Below are positions 1 to 7,091 of a stretch of 33,871 nucleotides of DNA, in pieces (within the stretch, counting starts at the first letter, position 1; each line of letters begins with the position of its first letter). The position numbers and the translations under genes were made by a program. Source of the DNA: an uncultured Paracoccaceae bacterium (GTDB lineage: Bacteria; Pseudomonadota; Alphaproteobacteria; Rhodobacterales; Rhodobacteraceae); contig CALICM010000053.1 of assembly GCA_938049225.1 (NCBI GenBank), positions 1 to 33,871 on the forward strand, written 5' to 3'. The notes under the pieces are model-generated. The model saw nothing but the letters and a program-made list of their open reading frames with translations. It was not told the origin of the DNA and ran no database searches.

Positions 1-73
1 TCATCTCCTCGCGGATCGCTTCAAGTGCAACCTTGGCCTTGAACTCAGGCGAGTGGTTCTTTCGTTTCTTCAT
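1..73 (-). CDS. IS3-family transposase OrfA, N-terminal 24 residues (partial)
   Basis: Reading the minus strand from the ATG at 73-71 gives MKKRKNHSPEFKAKVALEAI followed by REEM. This matches the OrfA at 33295 except for one residue (REEM against RDEM). OrfA of IS3 elements is the helix-turn-helix DNA-binding half of the transposase. OrfB, made from the next frame, carries the DDE catalytic domain. Only the beginning of the helix-turn-helix is inside the window, so whether this copy is intact cannot be judged. Confidence 0.8.
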   Translation of the reverse strand, partial: MKKRKNHSPEFKAKVALEAIREEM

Positions 74-140
74 TTCGGATCACTTCTTTCATCATGCGAT
101 CCACCTTAACCACTGGTCTGAATTTCCGCGACCACCTCTG
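1..140 (-). mobile_element. IS3-family insertion sequence, orfA end only (runs off left edge)
   Basis: The first 140 bases align, as reverse complement, with the start of the IS3-type element near 33224-33370. Shared features are the tip CAGAGGTGG, a diverged leader that keeps the segment TTAAGGTG, and then the same orfA start. The two copies are similar but not identical, so this is an older or different isoform rather than a recent duplicate. The outer tip is placed at about 140-143. The element reads leftwards out of the window, so its second inverted repeat and target duplication cannot be seen. Confidence 0.75.
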
Positions 141-152
141 ATATTGGTCGCA

Positions 153-398
153 ATGGTTTCGAACCAGGTGCTCTCCAACGGACGTATTGCTCTCAACAAC
201 TTACGTGATAAGTGGAATGACTTTTCAAAAGACCTGAGCGATGAGGATCTGGCACTGCTGCCACACCCGAGGGGCAAGTACGACAACTCGGATCGTGGCA
301 ACATTTGGTCGCGGGGGATTAGCTCAGGCAACCTGCCGCTTGTATTTGCCTTGGTCTGGATAGGTTTTCTTGCCTTTCTGATTCTAGAGCAGCTTTAA
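153..398 (+). CDS. Small hypothetical protein with C-terminal membrane segment, possibly a 3' remnant
   Basis: An 81-codon frame opens at ATG 153, just inside the IS tip, and ends at 398. The product has a charged, Asn/Asp-rich N-terminal half and one clear hydrophobic segment at the very end (about residues 60-78). I do not recognise the family. No convincing ribosome binding site precedes the ATG. The same frame stays open upstream into the IS, so this may be the 3' part of a gene cut by the insertion. Base composition is visibly less GC-rich than in the next genes, which suggests acquired or decaying DNA. No second gene is seen between 399 and 546. Confidence 0.35.
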   Translation: MVSNQVLSNGRIALNNLRDKWNDFSKDLSDEDLALLPHPRGKYDNSDRGNIWSRGISSGNLPLVFALVWIGFLAFLILEQL

Positions 399-546
399 CT
401 TTTAGGCCGTACAAGCGTATAGCCCGATACCTGACATTCACCCCCCGCCGATACCGCGCGCAATGGCCCGCATCGAAAAACCTTCATCAAAAACCGACCT
501 TCCTCCGCATTAGCGCAAGCACTAAAGGCTGCGGGGACGCGATGCT

Positions 547-1443
547 CTACAAATCCAACGTCCCGCGCATCAGCACCACGCCAGGGCCGCCGACGCGGAC
601 GCCGGTGATGGCGTCGCGGGGGCCCAGGACCTCTACTCGGGCTTGACCGGGGCGCCCCATCAGCTGGCCTTGTTCGGCTTGGAAACTTGGCGCGTCGATC
701 AGGCCGTGATGCCACAGGTAAGCAGCCATCTCGCCCGTGGCCGAGCCGGTGAACGGATCCTCGGGCGGCATCGGTGGGGGCAGCATCAGGCGGGCGAAGG
801 TATCGCCTTGCGGTGTGGCGCCACTAAGAGTGACCAGGAAGGGTTCGATATGGGCGGCGTCGGTGGTCTCGAGCCTGGCCTGCCAGGCGGCCAGACGCTC
901 GGGGTCGAGTTGGGCGGAGGCCAGGACGGCGGCGGAGGAAACAACTGCAATGCAATGGCCCGCCCCGGTCGAGACAATCTGCGGCGTACCTTCGATACTG
1001 CCCTCGGGCAGGCCACAAATTTGCGCAATGCTTTCGGCCGAGGATGTCTCACCAAAGACAGGCGCAGGCTGGGTCATCGTCACCACCGGGTTGGCCACGC
1101 TGCCCGTCACCTCGATATCTATGACACCCGCGCCGACCTCGAGGGTCAGATGGGCGGGTGTCTCGCTCAAATCGATCAAACCGCGCGAGACCAGCGAGGC
1201 GATGGTGGCAACCGTGGGATGCCCCGCCAGCGGGATCTCGCGGTCGGCGAGGTAGTAGCGCACGCCGAAGTCGGCTTTGGCGCTGGGGATCAGGAATGCG
1301 CATTCCGACAAGCGCGTCTCGCGGACCAGGCGCAAACGGTCAGCGACGGCGATATCCGCAGCGTCATAAACCACCATGCAGGGGTTGCCCGCCATTTTGG
1401 TGGCGGTAAAGGCATCGACCCAATCAAAGTCATAACTTGGCAC
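547..1443 (-). CDS. PhzF family isomerase/epimerase
   Basis: The 298-residue protein has the diaminopimelate-epimerase-like double-barrel fold of the PhzF family. The proposed catalytic glutamate is E47 in the segment LSECAF, equivalent to the general acid/base Glu of PhzF. Other family motifs are AGNPC (18-22), AGHPTVA (73-79) and DPFTGSATG (229-237). Characterised PhzF isomerises dihydrohydroxyanthranilate in phenazine synthesis. No other phenazine gene is present, so the substrate here is unknown and a phenazine role should not be assumed. The start is GTG at 1443 with an AAGGGGG Shine-Dalgarno, and both sit inside a strong hairpin (1441-1475). The gene lies 46 bp downstream of the holin on the same strand and is probably cotranscribed. 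Confidence 0.88.
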   Translation of the reverse strand: MPSYDFDWVDAFTATKMAGNPCMVVYDAADIAVADRLRLVRETRLSECAFLIPSAKADFGVRYYLADREIPLAGHPTVATIASLVSRGLIDLSETPAHLTLEVGAGVIDIEVTGSVANPVVTMTQPAPVFGETSSAESIAQICGLPEGSIEGTPQIVSTGAGHCIAVVSSAAVLASAQLDPERLAAWQARLETTDAAHIEPFLVTLSGATPQGDTFARLMLPPPMPPEDPFTGSATGEMAAYLWHHGLIDAPSFQAEQGQLMGRPGQARVEVLGPRDAITGVRVGGPGVVLMRGTLDL

Positions 1444-1475
1444 GGCATCCCCCTTGTTTCAGGGGTGATGCCGTG
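1441..1475 (-). promoter_or_regulatory. Hairpin covering the Shine-Dalgarno and GTG start of the phzF-like gene
   Basis: CACGGCATC (1441-1449) pairs with GATGCCGTG (1467-1475), and CCCC (1450-1453) pairs with GGGG (1462-1465). That leaves an 8-base loop and one bulged base: 13 pairs in all. In the minus-strand mRNA the GGGGG of the Shine-Dalgarno and the GTG start codon form the 3' arm. No U-tract follows, so it does not look like an intrinsic terminator for the holin. Translation of phzF may depend on coupling to the upstream holin, whose stop lies 15 bases before the stem. Confidence 0.6.
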
Positions 1476-1489
1476 CCGCGTCAGGCGGG

Positions 1490-2005
1490 TCAAGTCGCGC
1501 GGGCCTGCCATTCGACGATGGCGGGGTTTTCTGATGCAGCCGCAGCGGGCGCTGGCGTCCCGTGCGCCTCGCGCAAGTCGGACATGGATTTGACGACCTG
1601 CGCCACCTGCCCCACGGGAACCGCAACGCCGCGCCCGCGAAAATGATGTAACTCGCGCGCGCCGAAATAGAACGAGACAATGGCTCCCAGCAGCCACCAC
1701 AGCGGCTCGGGCACCAGCGCAAGCCCTTGCATACGGATCCCAAAGGCCACCGGATCCACCATTGCAAAGGCAAAGAGCCCAAGCGTGCCCAATGCCAACG
1801 CGGGGCGCGGCAGACGGTTCAGCGCATTGATGACGCTATCGAACCAAGTCAGCACGGGTTGCTGATACTCAGCACCCAGTTGCGACAGGCTGGCGAGCTG
1901 TTCGGCATGCTCTTGCGCAGCGGCGGCGGTTTTATTGGCGACGAAAACCTCGGCCGTGCGGTTCAGGCTGGGGATCAGGCCCAGCAGCCCTGCGGCTAGC
2001 CCCAT
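1490..2005 (-). CDS. Holin, 3-TM type associated with gene transfer agents
   Basis: The frame is open to 2083, but the ATG at 2005 is the likely start. It overlaps the endolysin stop by 10 bases, typical of coupled lysis genes, and gives 171 residues. The N-terminus MGLAAGLLGLIPSLN is a hydrophobic/amphipathic segment. Two clear membrane spans follow a charged middle, one around ALALGTLGLFAFAMVDP and one around LWWLLGAIVSFYFGA. This matches the layout of the GTA_holin_3TM family found in Rhodobacterales. Holins make holes in the cytoplasmic membrane so that the endolysin reaches peptidoglycan. The C-terminal 35 residues are Ala-rich and polar. Its partner is the adjoining muramidase. Confidence 0.8.
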   Translation of the reverse strand: MGLAAGLLGLIPSLNRTAEVFVANKTAAAAQEHAEQLASLSQLGAEYQQPVLTWFDSVINALNRLPRPALALGTLGLFAFAMVDPVAFGIRMQGLALVPEPLWWLLGAIVSFYFGARELHHFRGRGVAVPVGQVAQVVKSMSDLREAHGTPAPAAAASENPAIVEWQARAT

Positions 2006-2607
2006 GACGCCACCCGCGCTCTGTGTTGCGCCAACGAGAGGTGAAAACGGGTCGAGATGAACTCTTCGGCCCGGGTGATCCACCCGCCCTTGCCGCCATC
2101 GCGGCGGCGGGCGTATTTGCGGCTGCTGGGGCGGCGGTCAGCCAGGGCGTAATAGTAGTCCCGGCGGGCGATCCCATAGGCATCGACCAAATGATCCGGG
2201 GCCTTGCCAAAGGCCAGGGCCGTGGCCGCCGCCGTGCGCGGGCCGATGACGCCATCGACCGTGACCGGTTCGTCGAAAGAGGCCAGAAGATTTTGCAACA
2301 CCCGTACCGCCTGAGCACCGGCGTTGACATACATGTCAAACACGCTGGGTTGCAGCGCGCCCGGCAAGCGGTCGATCCCCGGCTTGCCATAGTAGTGCTT
2401 TTTGAAGATCTCGATCGCCTGTGCCTGGCTGAGCGCTTTGACATCGGCGGTGTCCACATCGCCATCGCGGTCCAGATCCAGGCCCAAGCGGCGCATCGTG
2501 TGGATCGTCACCCCGTGGTTCGTGGCCCCGCCGGGATCGTCGGGGTCATCCACGAACCCCCCTTCGCGGGCGACAATATCCCGCGCAATGGCATCGACGC
2601 TGCGCAT
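1996..2607 (-). CDS. Holin-associated N-acetylmuramidase (GH108 endolysin)
   Basis: This 203-residue protein begins with the glycoside hydrolase 108 signature: REGGFVDDPDDPGG with catalytic Glu at E15, then TNHGVT. A peptidoglycan-binding-type segment with DGVIGPRTAAA follows in the second half. It cleaves the glycan strand of peptidoglycan. Genes of this type sit next to 3-TM holins in Rhodobacterales and release gene transfer agent particles. There is no signal peptide, which agrees with export through the holin. Start ATG 2607 has an AGGAGGG ribosome site 8 bases upstream. An insert at residues 44-55 fits a 12-residue EF-hand loop (D44, D46, D48, G49, D50, D52, D55), so Ca2+ may stabilise or regulate it. 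Confidence 0.88.
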   Translation of the reverse strand: MRSVDAIARDIVAREGGFVDDPDDPGGATNHGVTIHTMRRLGLDLDRDGDVDTADVKALSQAQAIEIFKKHYYGKPGIDRLPGALQPSVFDMYVNAGAQAVRVLQNLLASFDEPVTVDGVIGPRTAAATALAFGKAPDHLVDAYGIARRDYYYALADRRPSSRKYARRRDGGKGGWITRAEEFISTRFHLSLAQHRARVASWG

Positions 2608-2700
2608 CGGCCAACCCTCCTGAATGAATGTCAGATAATGGGCTGGACGATGCGCCTAATTGGTAAAGATCTAGATAAAATGACGAGTTTGGTTCCGTAG

Positions 2701-2719
2701 GGTGGGCAATTTGCCCACC
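2701..2719. repeat. Near-perfect 19-base palindrome abutting the ccmE stop codon
   Basis: GGTGGGCAA (2701-2709), one T, then TTGCCCACC (2711-2719) form a 9-bp hairpin on either strand. It starts at the base after the ccmE stop. No T-run follows on the ccmE strand, so it is not a classic terminator. The shape resembles REP-like dispersed palindromes. No second copy was noticed in this window, so the repeat identity is inferred from form only. Confidence 0.5.
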
Positions 2720-3160
2720 TTACCCGCCGGTATCCTCGCGAAAGACGCCCTGCTCTTTCAGAGCATCGACAACCTCGGCCGGCATATAGGTTTCGTCGTG
2801 TTTGGCGAGAACCTCGGTGGCCACGAATACACCCTCTTCGATTTTGCCAGTGACAACCGTTCCCTGCCCCTCGCGGAACAGATCAGGCAGGATCCCCTCG
2901 TAACGCACCGGGAAATCCGCGTTGGTATCGGTCACCACAAAGCTATGGGTCTGACCGCGCTGCCAGCTATCCTCTTTGACCAAACCCCCAAGGCGAAACC
3001 GCTCGCCCGGGCGCGGCGGATCCAGGGCGATGTCGCTGGGCGAGCGGAAGAACTCGAACGCGTCGCGGCCCGCATAAATCACCAGCGCGGTCGCGACCGA
3101 GAGCAACACGGCCCCGGCCAAGATCATCTGGATACGGCGTTTTTTCTTCAGACCGGCCAT
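2720..3160 (-). CDS. ccmE: Cytochrome c-type biogenesis protein CcmE (periplasmic heme chaperone)
   Basis: The 146-residue protein has a Lys/Arg-rich N-terminus and one membrane anchor (about 11-30), then a periplasmic OB-fold domain. The heme-binding site is seen in LAKHDETYMP: H121 is the histidine that forms the covalent heme bond and Y125 is the axial ligand position. CcmE receives heme from CcmABCD and hands it to the CcmFH lyase for attachment to apocytochrome c. It is 7 bp downstream of argC, an arrangement I associate with related bacteria. What is unusual is the downstream side: the window shows the lysis cassette, not ccmF/ccmH. Confidence 0.95.
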   Translation of the reverse strand: MAGLKKKRRIQMILAGAVLLSVATALVIYAGRDAFEFFRSPSDIALDPPRPGERFRLGGLVKEDSWQRGQTHSFVVTDTNADFPVRYEGILPDLFREGQGTVVTGKIEEGVFVATEVLAKHDETYMPAEVVDALKEQGVFREDTGG

Positions 3161-3167
3161 GCGCCCC

Positions 3168-4199
3168 TCATGGGAACAGCGGGGCCATCGTCAGCCCCAT
3201 GGTTTCGGGAAAGCCCAGCATCAAGTTGGCGTTTTGTAGCGCCTGGCCTGACGAGCCCTTGGTCAGATTGTCCAGCGCCGCGAAAACAATCGCCCGGTCA
3301 GGGCGGCGGTCCGGCACAACGCCAACATGGCAATAGTTCGAGCCCCTGACATGCCGTGTCGCGGGCGCCTCGCCCAGCGGCAAAACATGCAGGAAGGGTT
3401 CGTCAACATAGGCATCCGTCAGCGCATTGTGGATCGCTTCGGCCTGGCCGCGCACATAGACCGTGGCCAGGATGCCCCGATTTTGCGGCAGCAGATGCGG
3501 CACGAACGTGGGTTCAACGGGCCGCCCGACGACTTTGGAAAACTCCTGCGCGAACTCGGCCAAATGCCGGTGTTTGGCGACATTGTAGGCGTGATAGCCC
3601 TCGGACACTTCGGAATGCAGCATCCCCTCTTTCGCGGACCGCCCCGCGCCCGAGACGCTGCCAGCCAGGTTGATAATGATCTCGTCGGGATCGATCACAT
3701 CAGCCACCAACAAGGGCAGCACCGCGAAATTACCCGTGGCGGCGTTGCAACCGGTGCCCGCCACCAGCCGGGCGGTGCGGACCTCGTCGCGGTAAAACTC
3801 GGTCAAGCCATAGACCGCCTCGGCCTGCAGGTCCATCGCGCTGTGGGCCCGGCCGTACCATTCCGCATAGACGTCCGGGTCCCGCAGTCGGAAGTCGGCG
3901 GACAGATCGACGATCTTTTTGTCGCGCGGTAGGGTCTTGATCACCTCTTGCGAGGTCGCATGCGGTAAAGCGCAAAAATACAGATCCACCTGGTCTGGGT
4001 CGACCTCCTCGATCCGGGTTAGGACCGGCAATTCCAGATGGCGCAGATGCGGAAAGACGGCGCCCATACCCTCGCCCGCCCGGCGGTCGGCGGTCAGGGC
4101 GGTCACGGTCATCCCCGGATGTGTCGCGATCAATCGAACAAGTTCGGCACCTGTATAGCCGCTTGCCCCCAGTATCGCGATCCGTGCCGTCTGTGCCAT
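3168..4199 (-). CDS. argC: N-acetyl-gamma-glutamyl-phosphate reductase
   Basis: ArgC catalyses the NADPH-dependent reduction of N-acetylglutamyl phosphate to the semialdehyde, the third step of arginine (ornithine) synthesis. The 343-residue protein has the Rossmann nucleotide loop GASGYTG (11-17). The catalytic cysteine is C151 in GTGCNAATG, and [10 protein letters not shown] lies in the dimerisation domain. Length is normal for the family. The start ATG is at 4199. It reads in the same direction as murI upstream and ccmE downstream. A 61-bp gap to murI contains only a weak stem and no convincing terminator. Confidence 0.96.
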   Translation of the reverse strand: MAQTARIAILGASGYTGAELVRLIATHPGMTVTALTADRRAGEGMGAVFPHLRHLELPVLTRIEEVDPDQVDLYFCALPHATSQEVIKTLPRDKKIVDLSADFRLRDPDVYAEWYGRAHSAMDLQAEAVYGLTEFYRDEVRTARLVAGTGCNAATGNFAVLPLLVADVIDPDEIIINLAGSVSGAGRSAKEGMLHSEVSEGYHAYNVAKHRHLAEFAQEFSKVVGRPVEPTFVPHLLPQNRGILATVYVRGQAEAIHNALTDAYVDEPFLHVLPLGEAPATRHVRGSNYCHVGVVPDRRPDRAIVFAALDNLTKGSSGQALQNANLMLGFPETMGLTMAPLFP

Positions 4200-4260
4200 C
4201 GGTCCCTTGCCTTCCTACTCACTGCCCCGCTTCCCTAAGCGATTGTGCGCGCTGTCGCAA

Positions 4261-5070
4261 TCACACCGTGCGAAAGACCAAGTCGCGCCCCGTCAATGCC
4301 AGCGCGGCCCGGGTCACCGGCCCGGCATGCCCTGTGGTTAGATAGGTTTGCCCGCCGCCGCCCGCAAACCGCGGGTGCCGGGCCAGATAGTCGCACAACG
4401 CATCGGCCACGGCCCTGGGTTGCGACAGGGTCCGTGTGCCGGGCGGCAGTGCGGCAGCAAATTGGGTTTGCATCAATGGGTAATGGGTGCAGCCCAGAAC
4501 GGTGACCTCGGGGGTGGGCATCTGGGCAAGACCCTGGGCTGTGCAGGTCCGCACGATCCGCGCGGCATCGGCCTGTGCGTCCGTTTCCAGGGCGTCGACC
4601 AGACCGGGGCAAGGCACCTCGACTATGCGCACGTTGCTTGTACGCAGGGCCACTTCGCGGCTGAAAGCGCCACTGCGGACCGTGGCGGGGGTGGCGAAAA
4701 ACAGGACATCATTGACGGGTGCGATCGTTGGCGCTGCGCGGTCGGCCCAGGCCCGGCCCGCCAAAACCTCGATTACCGGGACGAAAACGCCCAGAACACG
4801 CTTGTCGGCGGTGACGAAATACTCCTGCATCGGCTTGAGCGCCACGGACGAGGCCGTGTTGCACGCCAAAATCACCAGATCGCAGCCCCGAGCAAACAAA
4901 AGGCCGCAGGCGGCCATCGTAAGATCCAAGATCTCAGGCGCGGATCGCGCGCCGTAAGGCGCATGTGCGTGATCGCCCAGATAGACGAATGCCTGGCCCG
5001 GCAGCGCGTTTTGTAAAGCGCCCAAAACGGTCAACCCGCCCAGCCCGCTGTCAAAAACCCCGATGGGCAC
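4261..5070 (-). CDS. murI: Glutamate racemase
   Basis: MurI interconverts L- and D-glutamate, supplying D-Glu for UDP-MurNAc pentapeptide and so for the cell wall. The 269 residues show the family signatures: FDSGLGGLTV at the N-terminus (Asp D7), the first catalytic cysteine C70 in LACNTAS, and the second, C194, in GCTHYPLM. GDHAHAPYG (32-40) is the usual substrate loop with small variation. It lies 5 bp downstream of the acyltransferase gene on the same strand, so the two are very likely cotranscribed. Confidence 0.95.
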   Translation of the reverse strand: MPIGVFDSGLGGLTVLGALQNALPGQAFVYLGDHAHAPYGARSAPEILDLTMAACGLLFARGCDLVILACNTASSVALKPMQEYFVTADKRVLGVFVPVIEVLAGRAWADRAAPTIAPVNDVLFFATPATVRSGAFSREVALRTSNVRIVEVPCPGLVDALETDAQADAARIVRTCTAQGLAQMPTPEVTVLGCTHYPLMQTQFAAALPPGTRTLSQPRAVADALCDYLARHPRFAGGGGQTYLTTGHAGPVTRAALALTGRDLVFRTV

Positions 5071-5075
5071 CGCCC

Positions 5076-5948
5076 CTAGTGCCCGTCTTCGAACTCGAAC
5101 CCATAGCCCAAGTCTTTGATCGGCTCGGGGCTGAGGCCATAGGTCTGCAGCCGCAGATAATCCATCATTCCCGCTTGATCATTGGCATAAGCCGTCAGCG
5201 CCTGAGGTTCCAACGGCTCGCCTATGATGACGGGAACCGTGCCACCCACACGCCGCTTGAACTCTTTGATCAGCAGCGCCAGTCGCAATGTCGAATGAAC
5301 GTGGCTGGCCAATTGAAACGCACGGCTGTTGTGGCCGTCGAAGAACACCGGCACGACGTGCGCGCCCGAACGCGAGATCAGCTTGGCCGTGAACCGCCGC
5401 CAGCCCGGGTCCATCGGCCGCCCGAAGGGTTTGAGCGCGGTCGAGACCGTGCCGCCGGGGAAAACTCCGATACAGCCACCGTCTGTCAGGTAACGCAGTG
5501 CCTCTTTCCGGCTGGCCAGGTTTTCACGCATCGCATCACGGCCCTCGTCAAAGCTGATCGGCAGGATGAAGCGGTTGAGTTCCTCGGCCTTGCGGAACAC
5601 GCTGTTGGCCAGAATGCGGAAATCACCCCTGGTTTTACTAAGGATATATCCCAGCATCATCCCATCCAGGATGCCATAAGGGTGGTTCGAGATCACAACC
5701 ACCGGCCCCTCGCGCGGGATATTGTCCAGGCTGCCGCCACGCAACTCAAGCGACAGCGCATAGCGCTCGATGATCACTTCCCAAAAATCGCGACCCTGGC
5801 TGACCTCGTAGTCGTAGCCTTCGGCCATGCGGATCAGTTTGATCCGGCCTGTCAGGTTTTCGATCGACCGTATCAACCCCCGCCCCGCCCGGGTCTGGGC
5901 AGAGTGTGAATAGGTTATGTCCTTGGCCACTTGGGCGGATTTTCGCAT
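5076..5948 (-). CDS. Lysophospholipid acyltransferase family protein
   Basis: The 290-residue protein has the acyltransferase core of the PlsC superfamily in the hemolysin-like (COG3176-type) form. The catalytic block is NHPYGILDG, with H89 and D95 spaced H-x5-D rather than the classic H-x4-D. A second block, GVFPGGTVSTA (161-171), corresponds to the glycerol-phosphate binding motif. The likely reaction is acyl transfer to a lysolipid (lysophosphatidate or a lyso-aminolipid), but the acceptor cannot be read from sequence. The start ATG at 5948 is preceded by AGGAG. It is the first gene of the minus-strand run with murI and is divergent from the radical SAM gene. Confidence 0.85.
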   Translation of the reverse strand: MRKSAQVAKDITYSHSAQTRAGRGLIRSIENLTGRIKLIRMAEGYDYEVSQGRDFWEVIIERYALSLELRGGSLDNIPREGPVVVISNHPYGILDGMMLGYILSKTRGDFRILANSVFRKAEELNRFILPISFDEGRDAMRENLASRKEALRYLTDGGCIGVFPGGTVSTALKPFGRPMDPGWRRFTAKLISRSGAHVVPVFFDGHNSRAFQLASHVHSTLRLALLIKEFKRRVGGTVPVIIGEPLEPQALTAYANDQAGMMDYLRLQTYGLSPEPIKDLGYGFEFEDGH

Positions 5949-6122
5949 CCGTGCTCCTGCCTCTTTGAAATCGTTTTATCGTGATTGGGGCCCGTGTCCA
6001 GCTTTGCGGGCGCATCATACCTCGCGGGACCTCACAGATTCGTGGGGTCGCAATGGGGCCGCCAAGGGTTGACCCAGATGCCTAAGGCGCCGATTGTTTG
6101 GCAAAAATCGTGCAGGATCTAG

Positions 6123-7088
6123 ATGAACGACCAAAGCTTCCCCTCCCCCGACGCGCTGCCGCTTGGCAAATTCCAAGACCCGCTTTTGACGGCCAAGGGC
6201 GAAGCGCGGGCCTCGGTCGCGCTGACTGATCCGCGGACGCTGTGGTTCAATACGGGCACCCTGTGCAATATTGAATGCGCGAATTGCTACATCGAAAGCT
6301 CACCCCGCAACGACCGGCTGGTGTATCTGACGCCGGACGACATCAGCCTATATCTGGACGAAATTGCCCGCGATAACTGGCCGTTCCGCGAGATTGCCTT
6401 TACCGGCGGCGAGCCGTTTTTGAACCCCGACATCATCGAACTTCTACGCCGCCCCTTGGCCGCCGGGTTCGAGGTGCTGGTTCTGACAAATGCCATGCGC
6501 CCAATGATGCGCAAACGGCGGGTTCAGATGGGGCTGCTGGAGCTACAGGCCACCTATGGTAGCCAGCTGACGCTGCGGGTATCCGTCGATCATTACACCG
6601 CCAAATGTCACGATGCAGAGCGCGGCAAAGGCAGCTTCGAGGTCACGCTTCAAGGCATGCGTTGGCTGCGGGACAATGGCTTCAAAATGGCTGTCGCCGG
6701 GCGCACAATGTGGGGCGAGACCGAGGCCGAGAGCCGCGCGGGATTTGCGCAGCTCTTCCACGCCGAGAACTTCAAGATCGATGCGCAAGGCCCTGGCGAA
6801 ACAGTTCTTTTTCCTGAAATGGACGCCCGCGTTGACGTGCCCGAAATCACCACCGCGTGCTGGGGCATTTTGAACAAGCGGCCCGAAGAGGTGATGTGCG
6901 CTTCGTCGCGCATGGTGGTCAAGCGCAAAGGCGCTGACGCCCCCAGTGTGCTGGCCTGCACTCTGCTGCCCTATAGCCCGGAATTCGAATTAGGCACGAC
7001 CCTGGCCGAGGCCAATCGACCTGTGCATCTGAACCATCCCCATTGCGCGAAGTTCTGCGTTTTGGGGGGCGCAAGCTGCTCAGCCTGA
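6123..7088 (+). CDS. Radical SAM protein with cysteine-rich C-terminus, substrate unknown
   Basis: The 321-residue protein binds a 4Fe-4S cluster through C48, C52 and C55 (CNIECANC, CxxxCxxC) and has the SAM-contacting GGEP motif (95-98). The C-terminal third carries six further cysteines: C246, C259, C279, C308, C312 and C319. They are arranged like the auxiliary-cluster (SPASM/twitch-like) region of enzymes that modify peptides or small molecules. I do not recognise a named subfamily. No precursor-peptide gene is visible beside it. The next gene, an EamA exporter, starts 3 bp after its stop and is surely in the same transcript. An AGGA ribosome site precedes the ATG. Confidence 0.85.
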   Translation: MNDQSFPSPDALPLGKFQDPLLTAKGEARASVALTDPRTLWFNTGTLCNIECANCYIESSPRNDRLVYLTPDDISLYLDEIARDNWPFREIAFTGGEPFLNPDIIELLRRPLAAGFEVLVLTNAMRPMMRKRRVQMGLLELQATYGSQLTLRVSVDHYTAKCHDAERGKGSFEVTLQGMRWLRDNGFKMAVAGRTMWGETEAESRAGFAQLFHAENFKIDAQGPGETVLFPEMDARVDVPEITTACWGILNKRPEEVMCASSRMVVKRKGADAPSVLACTLLPYSPEFELGTTLAEANRPVHLNHPHCAKFCVLGGASCSA

Positions 7089-7091
7089 GCG

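Noticed and set aside
547-1443. Phenazine biosynthesis locus
   Set aside because: PhzF homologues are widespread without phenazine production, and no other phz gene is present.
643-1593. 316-codon plus-strand frame opposite the phzF-like gene
   Set aside because: It is antisense to a clear PhzF protein, and its product is Gly/Arg/His-rich without domains. High GC in this genome leaves long open frames opposite real genes.
4236-4260. Stem GATTGCG/CACAATC between murI and argC as a terminator
   Set aside because: The stem is short with a wobble pair and no T-run follows; the genes are likely cotranscribed.
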